NCBI GenBank assembly: GCA_002715545.1
Contig: PAZI01000042.1
Span: 7,619 to 24,896 of the forward strand
Direction of reading: 5' to 3'
DNA length: 17,278 nt
Source of the DNA: Methanobacteriota archaeon
Lineage (GTDB): Archaea > Thermoplasmatota > Poseidoniia > Poseidoniales > SP79
Translations under genes and position numbers: made by a program
The notes under the pieces: generated by a model
Seen by the model: the letters and a program-made list of their open reading frames with translations, nothing else
What the model was told of the DNA's origin: nothing
Databases searched by the model: none
Shown here: positions 7,807 to 14,537 of the stretch, piece by piece
Numbering within the stretch: position 1 is the first letter of the stretch
How the letters are laid out: the number at the start of each line of letters is the position of its first letter

Positions 7807-8772
7807 TTAGACATCTGCGGCTACCGCAAACTCTGCATCAATGAGTGTTCGGGCAATAGCTGCTTCACATAAGTGAATATCGCCGACACTGAGTTCAACC
7901 TCTCTACCTTCTTCATCAATGATATGATCTGGTAATGTCTTCACAATACGGATACGTCGCATTCCAGAAACAACGCCACTTCCAGATGTTAATTGGGGTG
8001 GTGCTTCATCATCAATCATATCTGACTGAGCATCAGTAACCATATTTTTGGAGCGCTCGATTTCAAGGTCCTGTTCATCAGGCCATTGTGCTTCTTCATA
8101 CTCGGGAAAAGCATCTTGTTCAGTAGCTGTCACTTCTTCGATATCTGCATCTGGGTCAATCCATGGTTCTCCCTCTAAGCTTTCAGCGGATGTGGATGTT
8201 TGCGACGGATCGGGAGGGGAATCCCAGTTTTCGAGAGTCGTCTGATCTGGATTCGTCATCTCCTTTGAAACAGCCTCCATGTCAAGACGAGCTTCAATCA
8301 GAACGGGCCATCCTATCTTTTCCTTGAATTCGGAAATCAGGTTTTTCAGACCATCGTACAGCACGCGTTCAGAGACATCATGGTGTGTCCACTCCAGTGG
8401 TTTCATCGAATGAGTGAACACGAGAGAGTCGTCGGCAGTATTCGGCGCTCCCAAATCTATCTCTGTAGCGTGTTTCATGAAAGCTCGGAGTCGGTTTTGC
8501 GCTAACTGGGAGATGCTCTGGCGCAATCGCGTCTGTCTTTGTATCATCTCTTGTACTACTGGGGAAGCCAAACCATGCCTCACAGTAGCCTGATGAGTAC
8601 GTCTATCGAGGTCAGACATCATTGCTTGAACATCGGCCCAGAACTCACGTCCAGTGAGTGGCACTGGCATATCGCGTGTCACTTGCATCCTAGCATACGC
8701 ATGAAGACGTTCATCGAGACCCGTCCAATCACGTGAAGGGTTGCCGTCTCGCTGCTCGTGCTCGTCCGACAC
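7807..8772 (-). CDS. Gins51-like DNA replication protein (GINS complex subunit) with a long acidic linker
   Basis: A 321-residue protein read as an archaeal Gins51/Sld5-type GINS subunit, which joins MCM and RecJ-like/GAN in the replicative helicase complex. Residues 36-105 form the helical A domain: a P-x-x-F-W-x-x-V pattern (PLTGREFWADV), then a basic helix with RLRQSISQLAQNRLRAFMKHA that matches the family's R-x-x-K-I-x-x-x-A region. The last 50 residues (272-321) form the small B domain: RIRIVKTLPDHIIDEEGREV, then GDIHLCEAAIARTLID, matching V-R-V-L-x-x-x-P-x-F-x-x-x-D-G-x-x-Y in relatives. Between them, about 171-265 is acidic, proline- and serine-rich and probably disordered, making this protein much longer than the usual 180-200 residues. 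The GTG start has a strong Shine-Dalgarno (GGGAGG, 8-nt spacer). Assignment is from pattern recall and the A domain is the weaker match. Confidence 0.72.
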   Translation of the reverse strand: MSDEHEQRDGNPSRDWTGLDERLHAYARMQVTRDMPVPLTGREFWADVQAMMSDLDRRTHQATVRHGLASPVVQEMIQRQTRLRQSISQLAQNRLRAFMKHATEIDLGAPNTADDSLVFTHSMKPLEWTHHDVSERVLYDGLKNLISEFKEKIGWPVLIEARLDMEAVSKEMTNPDQTTLENWDSPPDPSQTSTSAESLEGEPWIDPDADIEEVTATEQDAFPEYEEAQWPDEQDLEIERSKNMVTDAQSDMIDDEAPPQLTSGSGVVSGMRRIRIVKTLPDHIIDEEGREVELSVGDIHLCEAAIARTLIDAEFAVAADV

Positions 8773-8780
8773 TCAAGCCA

Positions 8781-8786
8781 CCTCCC
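8781..8786 (-). promoter_or_regulatory. Shine-Dalgarno of the Gins51-like gene
   Basis: On the minus strand GGGAGG occupies 8786-8781 and runs on into TGG, followed by the GTG start at 8772. It is the strongest ribosome-binding site in the window and is the reason for accepting GTG as the start. No ATG is available at the N-terminus before the conserved A domain. Confidence 0.65.
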
Positions 8787-8840
8787 GGAAACGAACGAGG
8801 AAGGACGAGGGCGATGAAGAATTCCCTCAAGGGGAGGTCT

Positions 8841-8849
8841 CAAAATAGG
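8841..8849 (+). promoter_or_regulatory. Possible TATA element for tRNA-Leu
   Basis: An AT-rich CAAAATAGG lies about 23 bp before the first base of the mature tRNA, the distance expected if transcription starts at or just before the tRNA 5' end. The element is a weak match to the archaeal TATA consensus. The surrounding 8773-8867 gap has no gene and must also hold the minus-strand promoter of the Gins51-like gene. Confidence 0.3.
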
Positions 8850-8867
8850 ATGACTTCAGCAAGGTTC

Positions 8868-8949
8868 GCCGAGGTTGCAGAGAGGTCAAATGCGGCGGGC
8901 TCAAGATCCGTTCCCTAAGGGTTCGTGGGTTCGAATCCCACCCTCGGCA
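8868..8949 (+). tRNA. tRNA-Leu (anticodon CAA)
   Basis: The 82-nt sequence folds as a class II tRNA. The acceptor stem is GCCGAGG with CCTCGGC, and the discriminator base is A at 8949. The D arm is GCA/TGC with a GG in the loop. The anticodon stem-loop has loop CTCAAGA, giving anticodon CAA, which reads UUG leucine codons. The long variable arm pairs CCC with GGG around TAA, as expected for leucine. The T arm is GTGGG, loop TTCGAAT, CCCAC. There is no intron and no encoded CCA, as in many archaea. It faces the HAD phosphatase gene tail to tail with a 16-nt gap. Confidence 0.95.
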
Positions 8950-8965
8950 TCAAAGAGATAATCCA

Positions 8966-9682
8966 TTAGATGGACATCAAGATGTCAGCGCATAATCGAG
9001 ATACTGCCTGACCTCGTTGCTCACTTGCGGCAACTGAGGCGACATTTCTTACTTGTTCAAACGCTCCTCCGACTGCAACCGACCAGCCAACATGTTCGAA
9101 CATCGGGAGGTCATTCATTGCATCACCAACCGCAACAATGTGGTCAGGGTTAATCTTCATCCACTCTGCAGCGACTTTGAGGCCTGCCCATTTATCGATA
9201 CCTGGCTCGGCAATATGGATGGCAAAGCCAGTTGCAACAACAACGAGTTCCGAGTAAGGTGAATCTTTCAGTAAATTCTCTACAACCTCTGCATCATGAT
9301 GTGCTTTCAAACACCATTCAGTAGTACGCCATCGATTAGAGTCAATCCCTAAAGGATCGAGACCGGGTATCTTCTCTGCTAACCAATTCGCCGCTTGGCG
9401 TGCACGCCCCCCGTCTGCAAGCCGCTCTTCCAATCCGTGTTGTGGCCACCAGATGACACCACCTCCTTCACTGATGACCGGGCCAGACGTACCAATGAAT
9501 TGAGCTAATGATTGAGCGGTTGGAGTGACTGAACCAGTGGCCAGAATAACAGGTATGTTGGTGGCTTCAATGGCGCGCAGACCCGTCACTGCATCTATAT
9601 CGAGAATCTTGTGCTGGTCAGTCAGCGTTCCATCGATGTCTGAAACAAGGGCCGAGGGAAGCCACGCAGGTGCAAGTGTCAT
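8966..9682 (-). CDS. HAD-family phosphoglycolate phosphatase (archaeal TA0175 type)
   Basis: A 238-residue soluble phosphatase of the HAD superfamily with a C2-type cap. Motif I is SDIDGTLT (nucleophile D15, acid D17). Motif II is ILATGS (T49 to S51). Motif III is the lysine K164 in GIDKWAGL, and motif IV is GDAMND (D187, D191). The G-I-D-K-x-x-G-L and G-D-x-x-N-D-x-P-M-F segments and the length fit the archaeal phosphoglycolate phosphatase/sucrose-phosphatase-like group, Cof-like enzymes of 220-240 residues. It would hydrolyse 2-phosphoglycolate or a related small sugar phosphate, and the exact substrate cannot be read from sequence. There is no Shine-Dalgarno before the ATG at 9682, so leaderless translation is possible. 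The gene diverges from the metal ATPase gene. Confidence 0.85.
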   Translation of the reverse strand: MTLAPAWLPSALVSDIDGTLTDQHKILDIDAVTGLRAIEATNIPVILATGSVTPTAQSLAQFIGTSGPVISEGGGVIWWPQHGLEERLADGGRARQAANWLAEKIPGLDPLGIDSNRWRTTEWCLKAHHDAEVVENLLKDSPYSELVVVATGFAIHIAEPGIDKWAGLKVAAEWMKINPDHIVAVGDAMNDLPMFEHVGWSVAVGGAFEQVRNVASVAASEQRGQAVSRLCADILMSI

Positions 9683-9763
9683 GGTACTGCATCTGAGAAG
9701 ACGATGAGATGTTTCATCTCACCGGAGAACAAACATTCTATGTTGCCAGTCCATCGGACAAAC
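9683..9763. promoter_or_regulatory. Short divergent promoter region, phosphatase gene and metal ATPase
   Basis: This 81-bp stretch must hold both divergent promoters if the ATPase starts at 9764. If the ATPase used the upstream ATG at 9704 instead, only 21 bp would remain, which is hard to reconcile with two archaeal promoters. No convincing TATA box stands out on either strand, and no metal-regulator operator is recognisable. Confidence 0.3.
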
Positions 9764-12457
9764 ATGGAAGACAATCCCATTTTCTTCGATGAAGAAGAGG
9801 GGGATCATCAGCATGAAGAAGAAGCCATCATTTCTGCCACTCTGATCGATGATATTCCACCGAAAAGTGAGATTCGTGAGGCCCCTGAAGTATTCTCAAC
9901 AGGAGCAGCCGGAGTACGCCAGTTCCAATGGGGACTACATGGCATGGATTGTCCAGACTGTGCATCAACTGCAAAGAAGGCTCTTTCTCGAATCAAAGGT
10001 CTGCAATCATGTGAAGTCTCCGCCACATCGGGATTGGTCGAAATCACATTGAATCTTGAGCGAGCAAATGCTGCTCAAGCAAATGCCATGCTTTCCAGCC
10101 TTGGTTACGCATCGAAAGCGGAGTGGTACATTGCTGAGAACATAGACATGGGACAGCTTCAGCGGAAGACAGGATTTAGCAGACAAGATATCAATCGGAG
10201 ACTGCGAGAAGCTGAAGGAGTTCTAGAGGTTGATCTGAATCATTCAGCTGGAATTGCCTTCCAATGGGTCTCACCCACTGGTGCAAATATCCGCCCTGAG
10301 ATTTCTTTGAGCCGATCGATACCATACCCTTGGAAAGTCCAACCACTAGATATGCAAAAGCTGAGGCCAGATCAAGCGAGATTGATTGCGGGTATCGCAG
10401 TATTACCGCTTTTTGCAATGGTTCTGCTATTACAAGGGATGGGACAAGAAGAAGGGGTTTTTGGAATCGTGTTGAAAGGTGCTGCAATTACAGGCACGAT
10501 TGTTGCGGGATGGAGGACATTCATTGAAGCATGGGTTTCGCTGAGATCCTTACAGTTCACCATTCCAGTGTTAACATCCTTAGCAATGATTGGCGCACTA
10601 CTCATCGGCGCTTGGGAAGAGGCAATTTTGGTTGCCATCTTGCTTGCTATTGCTTCTAGTCTTGAAGGATTGGCTGTCGAGCGAGCACGCAGTTCCATGA
10701 CTGGAGGCTTCGATAGAAGGCCCGCTACTGCTCGGAAGTTGATTGAGGAAATACATGATGAAAGTGACGAACAATCATCAACCAATCGTGACAACAAGGT
10801 TCGTGCTTCGGGAGTCAGTCTGGCTATCGCCGGTCAGCAAAATCACCATTGTGAAGTCACCGAAAGTGAACTTGTTCCCGTGAATACATTAGTCCAAGGT
10901 GATCGAGTAGAAGTTCTAAGTGGCGAGATGATTCCAGTCGACGGGATGATTGTACAAGGAGTTGGAAGTGTTGACAGAACTCCATTAACTGGTGAACCAT
11001 TACCAACTCCTATCAAAGAAGGCGATCGAATCGAAGCGGGTTTGATTCTCGCCTCGGGTCCAGTCGAAGTTGAAGTCGAAGCTGTTGGCGAAGCAACACG
11101 ACTTGCTGGATTGATTGACCTAGTACATGAAGAACGTCAGAAACCAGCTCGACTTCACAGTCATGTACATCTATTCACAAAGTTCTGGATTCCTCTGGTC
11201 ATCATTGCTGGACCCTTGTTATGGTTGATACAGGGTGATGTGAGTAAAATGCTGATGTTATGGGTCGTCGCATGTCCATGCGCACTTCTCCTAGCTGGGC
11301 CCATCCCACATACCGCTGCTCAAGCTGATGCAGGGCGCAGAGGTGCAATCATATGTGGAGGAAATGTAATCGAACGGCTTGCTCAGATTGATTCTGCTTT
11401 TCTTGATAAGACTGGGACGCTGACAACCGGCAAACCTACACTCGCTTCAATAGCCATGGGTCGAGGGATGTCAAAGAAGAAAATTCTGCAAATTTGCGCT
11501 GCCCTTGAAGTCCACAGCCGTCACCCGTATGCAACTGCTATTCTTGAGATGGCACCAAACGACCTTCCACAGCTCATGATGGAAAAAGTGCAGGAAAGAA
11601 GATCTGGAATTGAAGGAAGAGAAGGAGGCATACGATGGTGGCTCGGTAGCAGAGAAGATGCTCCTAAAGAAGGAGCAAAGTGGTATAATGAAGCAATCCT
11701 CGATGCTGATAACAGTGGTCATGGGGTATCGGTACTTCTGAAGAATGGAAGACCAACTGCAGTGCTGTCTTTCGTTCACGACGATCTGCGCCAAGGGATT
11801 GGACAGATGGTGTCATCTCTTGAGAAGCAGAATGTGAGAGTTGAACTGCTTTCAGGGGACGACCCGGCTGCAACCGTTGCCCTTGGAGCGTTGATAGGTC
11901 TGTCAGCAGACCGATGTCATGGAGGACTTTCCCCCGAACAGAAGGTGTCCTTCGTCGAAAAGGCTGCAGAATCATCAGGGGTACTGATGGCTGGCGATGG
12001 ATTCAACGATTCTGCAGCACTTGCTGCTGCCGATGTCGGTATCGCAGTGGGTACTGGTGATTCGGTCAGTTTGATTGCAGCAGACGTTTTGATACCTGGT
12101 GAAGAAACATCAGTCCTACCCGAATTAATCGGTCTGTCACGCCGGACAAGATCGACGGTTTGGGTGAATCTTGCTGTATCTGTCGGTATCACTATCATCC
12201 TGACAATGATCGTTCTTTCTCCTTCAATCACGGGAATCCCATTGGCATTGGGAATCATCGTTCATGAGATTGGAGCGTTATTCGTCATTCTCTATGGTGT
12301 CACTCCAGTGCGCAAAGGACATAGATGGGAGGCACTGAAGGGGTTGGGTGTTGATCTGGTGAATGAAACAAAAACTGCCTTTGAAGCCCTTCTCGGCACT
12401 CAGAAGATAGGCACCAAAGATGGTGCTGTATCCACATCTACCTCATCTGAAAAGTAA
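9764..12457 (+). CDS. P1B-type heavy-metal-translocating ATPase
   Basis: Membrane pump, about 897 residues, that exports a transition metal using ATP. The N-terminus is acidic and His-containing (DHQHEEE), followed by a metal-binding HMA domain with GMDCPDC (C63, C66) and probably a second degenerate HMA-like domain around 125-180. Eight membrane helices are apparent. The sixth carries the CPC metal site (C504, C506). The actuator TGE motif is at 409-411, the phosphorylated aspartate is D548 in DKTGTLT, the nucleotide-binding HP is at H587, and the hinge is GDGFND (D745). Helix 8 contains HEIG (H834, E835) instead of the Asp typical of Zn/Cd pumps, so metal specificity is uncertain: Zn, Cd or Co are candidates, and copper is less likely. 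Frames upstream allow ATGs at 9704 and 9740. 9764 gives the more natural N-terminus and leaves room for the divergent promoter. Confidence 0.93.
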   Translation: MEDNPIFFDEEEGDHQHEEEAIISATLIDDIPPKSEIREAPEVFSTGAAGVRQFQWGLHGMDCPDCASTAKKALSRIKGLQSCEVSATSGLVEITLNLERANAAQANAMLSSLGYASKAEWYIAENIDMGQLQRKTGFSRQDINRRLREAEGVLEVDLNHSAGIAFQWVSPTGANIRPEISLSRSIPYPWKVQPLDMQKLRPDQARLIAGIAVLPLFAMVLLLQGMGQEEGVFGIVLKGAAITGTIVAGWRTFIEAWVSLRSLQFTIPVLTSLAMIGALLIGAWEEAILVAILLAIASSLEGLAVERARSSMTGGFDRRPATARKLIEEIHDESDEQSSTNRDNKVRASGVSLAIAGQQNHHCEVTESELVPVNTLVQGDRVEVLSGEMIPVDGMIVQGVGSVDRTPLTGEPLPTPIKEGDRIEAGLILASGPVEVEVEAVGEATRLAGLIDLVHEERQKPARLHSHVHLFTKFWIPLVIIAGPLLWLIQGDVSKMLMLWVVACPCALLLAGPIPHTAAQADAGRRGAIICGGNVIERLAQIDSAFLDKTGTLTTGKPTLASIAMGRGMSKKKILQICAALEVHSRHPYATAILEMAPNDLPQLMMEKVQERRSGIEGREGGIRWWLGSREDAPKEGAKWYNEAILDADNSGHGVSVLLKNGRPTAVLSFVHDDLRQGIGQMVSSLEKQNVRVELLSGDDPAATVALGALIGLSADRCHGGLSPEQKVSFVEKAAESSGVLMAGDGFNDSAALAAADVGIAVGTGDSVSLIAADVLIPGEETSVLPELIGLSRRTRSTVWVNLAVSVGITIILTMIVLSPSITGIPLALGIIVHEIGALFVILYGVTPVRKGHRWEALKGLGVDLVNETKTAFEALLGTQKIGTKDGAVSTSTSSEK

Positions 12458-12463
12458 GTGGTT

Positions 12464-13249
12464 TCACTCTTCTTCAGAAGTGTCTTCTGATGCTGCTGCA
12501 GGTGGTGCTGTGGCACCGCCGCCATCCATTGGTGGCGTTGAATACTGTGCGAAGAACAACAGCGCACCCAGACCCACGAAGACAAGGAAGGACAAGGGGT
12601 CAAAGTGTGGTGCAAGCGCAGAGTTGTGCCCGCCATAATCGTAACCTGGTATCAGCATAGCTGTAAGGTCAAGGCTGTGATCCCTGGGTGCACCGGGGGC
12701 GGTTCTTGCAAGGCCGATGAAAGCGTTGTAAAGATAGAGCAGGCCGCCGACCAAGCTGAACACAATGATGCCACGGTTCACCCGCTTATCAGCGAGCCAA
12801 GGAAGATTTGGGAAGGCTGCTGCAAGCAAGGATTGCTCAGTATCCCACACACGCTTGGCGTCTTCGACAAGTTCTTTCGCACCCTCAACGGCACTATCCA
12901 CTATATCCTCAACGGCTTCAAGGAGGAGACCAAGTGCAGAGGCTTTCTCACCTACGGCACTACGCAATTCACTCAGGCTGATGTAACCATCTTTGTTCTC
13001 GTCGATGAGGCCTAAGGTCATCATCACGTCAGGTGGAGCGAGATCTGCAATTCCGACTTCCTTCAGCCAAGTCTGAAGTTCAGGTCCTGAAATTCTCTTG
13101 TCAGAGTTAAGATCGATTACTTTGAAAACTTCAGCAACCGACTTATCCACTTTCTTGATGTAATCGATAATTCCATCTACAATTTGGTCACTTGTTACTT
13201 CGGAATCATCATTACCCGCGTCAGATTCCTCTTGTTCATCATCTGCCAT
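12464..13249 (-). CDS. EF-hand calcium-binding protein with two membrane helices
   Basis: A 261-residue protein of no family I can name. The N-terminal 35 residues are acidic. Two canonical EF-hand loops follow: D46-E57 (DLNSDKRISGPE) and D83-E94 (DENKDGYISLSE), each with ligands at positions 1, 3, 5 and 12 and a central isoleucine, so paired calcium binding is likely. A long amphipathic helical region runs over about 100-130. Two hydrophobic segments, about 150-171 and 209-226, should span the membrane with a short loop between them. The tail is Ala/Pro-rich then acidic. This suggests a membrane-anchored calcium sensor with both termini on the same side. An upstream ATG at 13282 exists, but the ATG at 13249 lies 26 bp from a TATA box, as expected of a leaderless message. 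Its stop is 6 nt from that of the convergent metal ATPase. Confidence 0.82.
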   Translation of the reverse strand: MADDEQEESDAGNDDSEVTSDQIVDGIIDYIKKVDKSVAEVFKVIDLNSDKRISGPELQTWLKEVGIADLAPPDVMMTLGLIDENKDGYISLSELRSAVGEKASALGLLLEAVEDIVDSAVEGAKELVEDAKRVWDTEQSLLAAAFPNLPWLADKRVNRGIIVFSLVGGLLYLYNAFIGLARTAPGAPRDHSLDLTAMLIPGYDYGGHNSALAPHFDPLSFLVFVGLGALLFFAQYSTPPMDGGGATAPPAAASEDTSEEE

Positions 13250-13271
13250 GCGATATAACGTCTGATTCAAG

Positions 13272-13279
13272 TATTTAAA
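13272..13279 (-). promoter_or_regulatory. TATA box of the EF-hand protein gene
   Basis: On the minus strand TTTAAATA occupies 13279-13272, a good match to the archaeal TATA consensus. Its centre is about 26 bp upstream of the ATG at 13249, so transcription should start at or next to the A of the start codon and give a leaderless mRNA. This is the best promoter match in the window. Confidence 0.55.
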
Positions 13280-13429
13280 CAACCTGCATTTTTAGTCACT
13301 CACACCATCGATTCCATTGCAGTCTATCGATTGCTATGACCGCCACCATCGGAATGAGCAATGCAAGAGCTTTCAATATTCATGGCACAGGCCTAAGAAC
13401 TCCATCGATGTGAGAGATTTGGTGTTCAG
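13280..13429 (+). promoter_or_regulatory. Intergenic region upstream of tdh
   Basis: About 150 bp without a supported gene. It contains three copies of the palindrome ATCGAT spaced over about 100 bp, and a weak TATA-like CAATATT near 13374-13380. That element would place the tdh transcription start near 13402 and a leader of about 28 nt. The ATCGAT repeats may be chance. I see no small ORF or RNA gene here. Confidence 0.3.
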
Positions 13430-14482
13430 ATGACCACGGCGACGACGATGTTGGCGTGGACTAAAATGCGAGGAGAGGAGGATGGGTTCGAACTGATCGA
13501 ACATCAAGTCCCAAAACCCAATGCAGGTGAGATTCTCGTCCGTACACGTTCTGCATCAATCTGCGGCACTGATTTACATATCTGGCTCTGGGATGAGTGG
13601 AGTCGAGAGAACGTCGAACTTGGAACCATCACAGGCCATGAAACATCTGGGGAGATCATCCAACTCGGAGATGGCGTCATTGGACATCAGATTGGCGACC
13701 ACATTGCCGTGGAATGTCACATCAGTCATGGGACATGTGAGCGTTGCATGGAAGGAAATGCACACGTATGTGAGCGCGGGGAAATCTTTGGAGTTCATCG
13801 ACATGGAGCATTTGCTCCTTATTTTACAATCCCAGCAATGAATGCGAGGAAGGTACCTGATGAATTGGATGAGGCATTCGCCTCTATCCAAGATCCATTA
13901 GGGAATGCGATCCACACCCTCAGTGGAGGTCCAGTAGCAGGATGTGATATTGCCATCCATGGTTTAGGCCCCATTGGTCTATTCGCTATCGATGTTGCAC
14001 GTGCCCAAGGTGCTCGAACGATTATTGCTGTCGACTGGCAGAATGAGATGAGAATGAAAATAGCTGCTGATTTGGGGGCTGATCTAGTTCTTGGTCGTGG
14101 TGATGACGTTGTTGAAACAATACTGAGGACAACCAATGGCAAGGGAGTTGATACATCATGTGAGTTCAGTGGTTCACCAACTGCCCTTGCCAACGCCCTG
14201 CGGAGCACAAGAGTGGCAGGTCACGTAAATGTGCTCGGAGTCTATGGCACCGACCCAGTGGTGCCAATTAACGAAGTCGTGTTCAGATATCTCACCATCA
14301 AAGGAATCAATGGACGACGCATATGGGAAACTTGGGACACCATGCATGATCTGCTCTCCACAAATGCACTCAATGTTGAACAGATTGTGACACATCGATT
14401 TCATTGGCACGATTTCCAGTCGGCTATGGCAATTGTCAAATCAGGAGAATGTGGCAAAGTGATACTAGACTTCGACGAATGA
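13430..14482 (+). CDS. tdh: L-threonine 3-dehydrogenase (zinc-dependent medium-chain dehydrogenase)
   Basis: A 350-residue MDR-family dehydrogenase that oxidises L-threonine to 2-amino-3-ketobutyrate with NAD+. Threonine-dehydrogenase features run along the whole length: ICGTDLHIWLWDEW (catalytic zinc C45), GHE (H70, E71), QDPLGNAIHT around 154-163, Rossmann GLGPIGL (178-184) with acidic D202 that favours NAD over NADP, IKGINGR, and a C-terminal THRF... SGECGKVIL block. The structural zinc site, normally four cysteines, reads H100, C103, C106, C114 here, with histidine replacing the first cysteine. The frame starts at ATG 13430. ATG 13448 (MLAWTKMRGEEDGF) aligns better with the N-terminus of E. 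coli Tdh and is a real alternative. No kbl (2-amino-3-ketobutyrate CoA ligase) gene is next to it. A related sugar-alcohol dehydrogenase is the main alternative identity. Confidence 0.85.
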   Translation: MTTATTMLAWTKMRGEEDGFELIEHQVPKPNAGEILVRTRSASICGTDLHIWLWDEWSRENVELGTITGHETSGEIIQLGDGVIGHQIGDHIAVECHISHGTCERCMEGNAHVCERGEIFGVHRHGAFAPYFTIPAMNARKVPDELDEAFASIQDPLGNAIHTLSGGPVAGCDIAIHGLGPIGLFAIDVARAQGARTIIAVDWQNEMRMKIAADLGADLVLGRGDDVVETILRTTNGKGVDTSCEFSGSPTALANALRSTRVAGHVNVLGVYGTDPVVPINEVVFRYLTIKGINGRRIWETWDTMHDLLSTNALNVEQIVTHRFHWHDFQSAMAIVKSGECGKVILDFDE

Positions 14483-14516
14483 ACTCGAGGTTGGTTCTGC
14501 CCGAAGGTTGAAGGGC

Positions 14517-14533
14517 GACCCTCGGGGAGGGTT
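14517..14533 (+). promoter_or_regulatory. Hairpin containing the pyrG Shine-Dalgarno
   Basis: ACCCTC (14518-14523), loop GGG, GAGGGT (14527-14532) forms a perfect 6-bp stem, extended by a G-U pair at 14517/14533. The Shine-Dalgarno GGGGAGG (14524-14530) covers the loop and the 3' arm, so the folded RNA would hide it. The TTG start of pyrG is 7 nt further on. Such a structure could modulate pyrG translation, but no regulator or ligand is visible. Confidence 0.45.
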
Positions 14534-14537
14534 ATCC

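Noticed and set aside
10372..10797. A 141-codon minus-strand frame inside the metal ATPase gene
   Set aside because: It overlaps conserved membrane helices of the ATPase in antisense, with no family resemblance.
12605..13015. A 136-codon plus-strand frame opposite the EF-hand gene
   Set aside because: The opposite strand encodes two clear EF-hand loops and membrane helices. This frame is a shadow.
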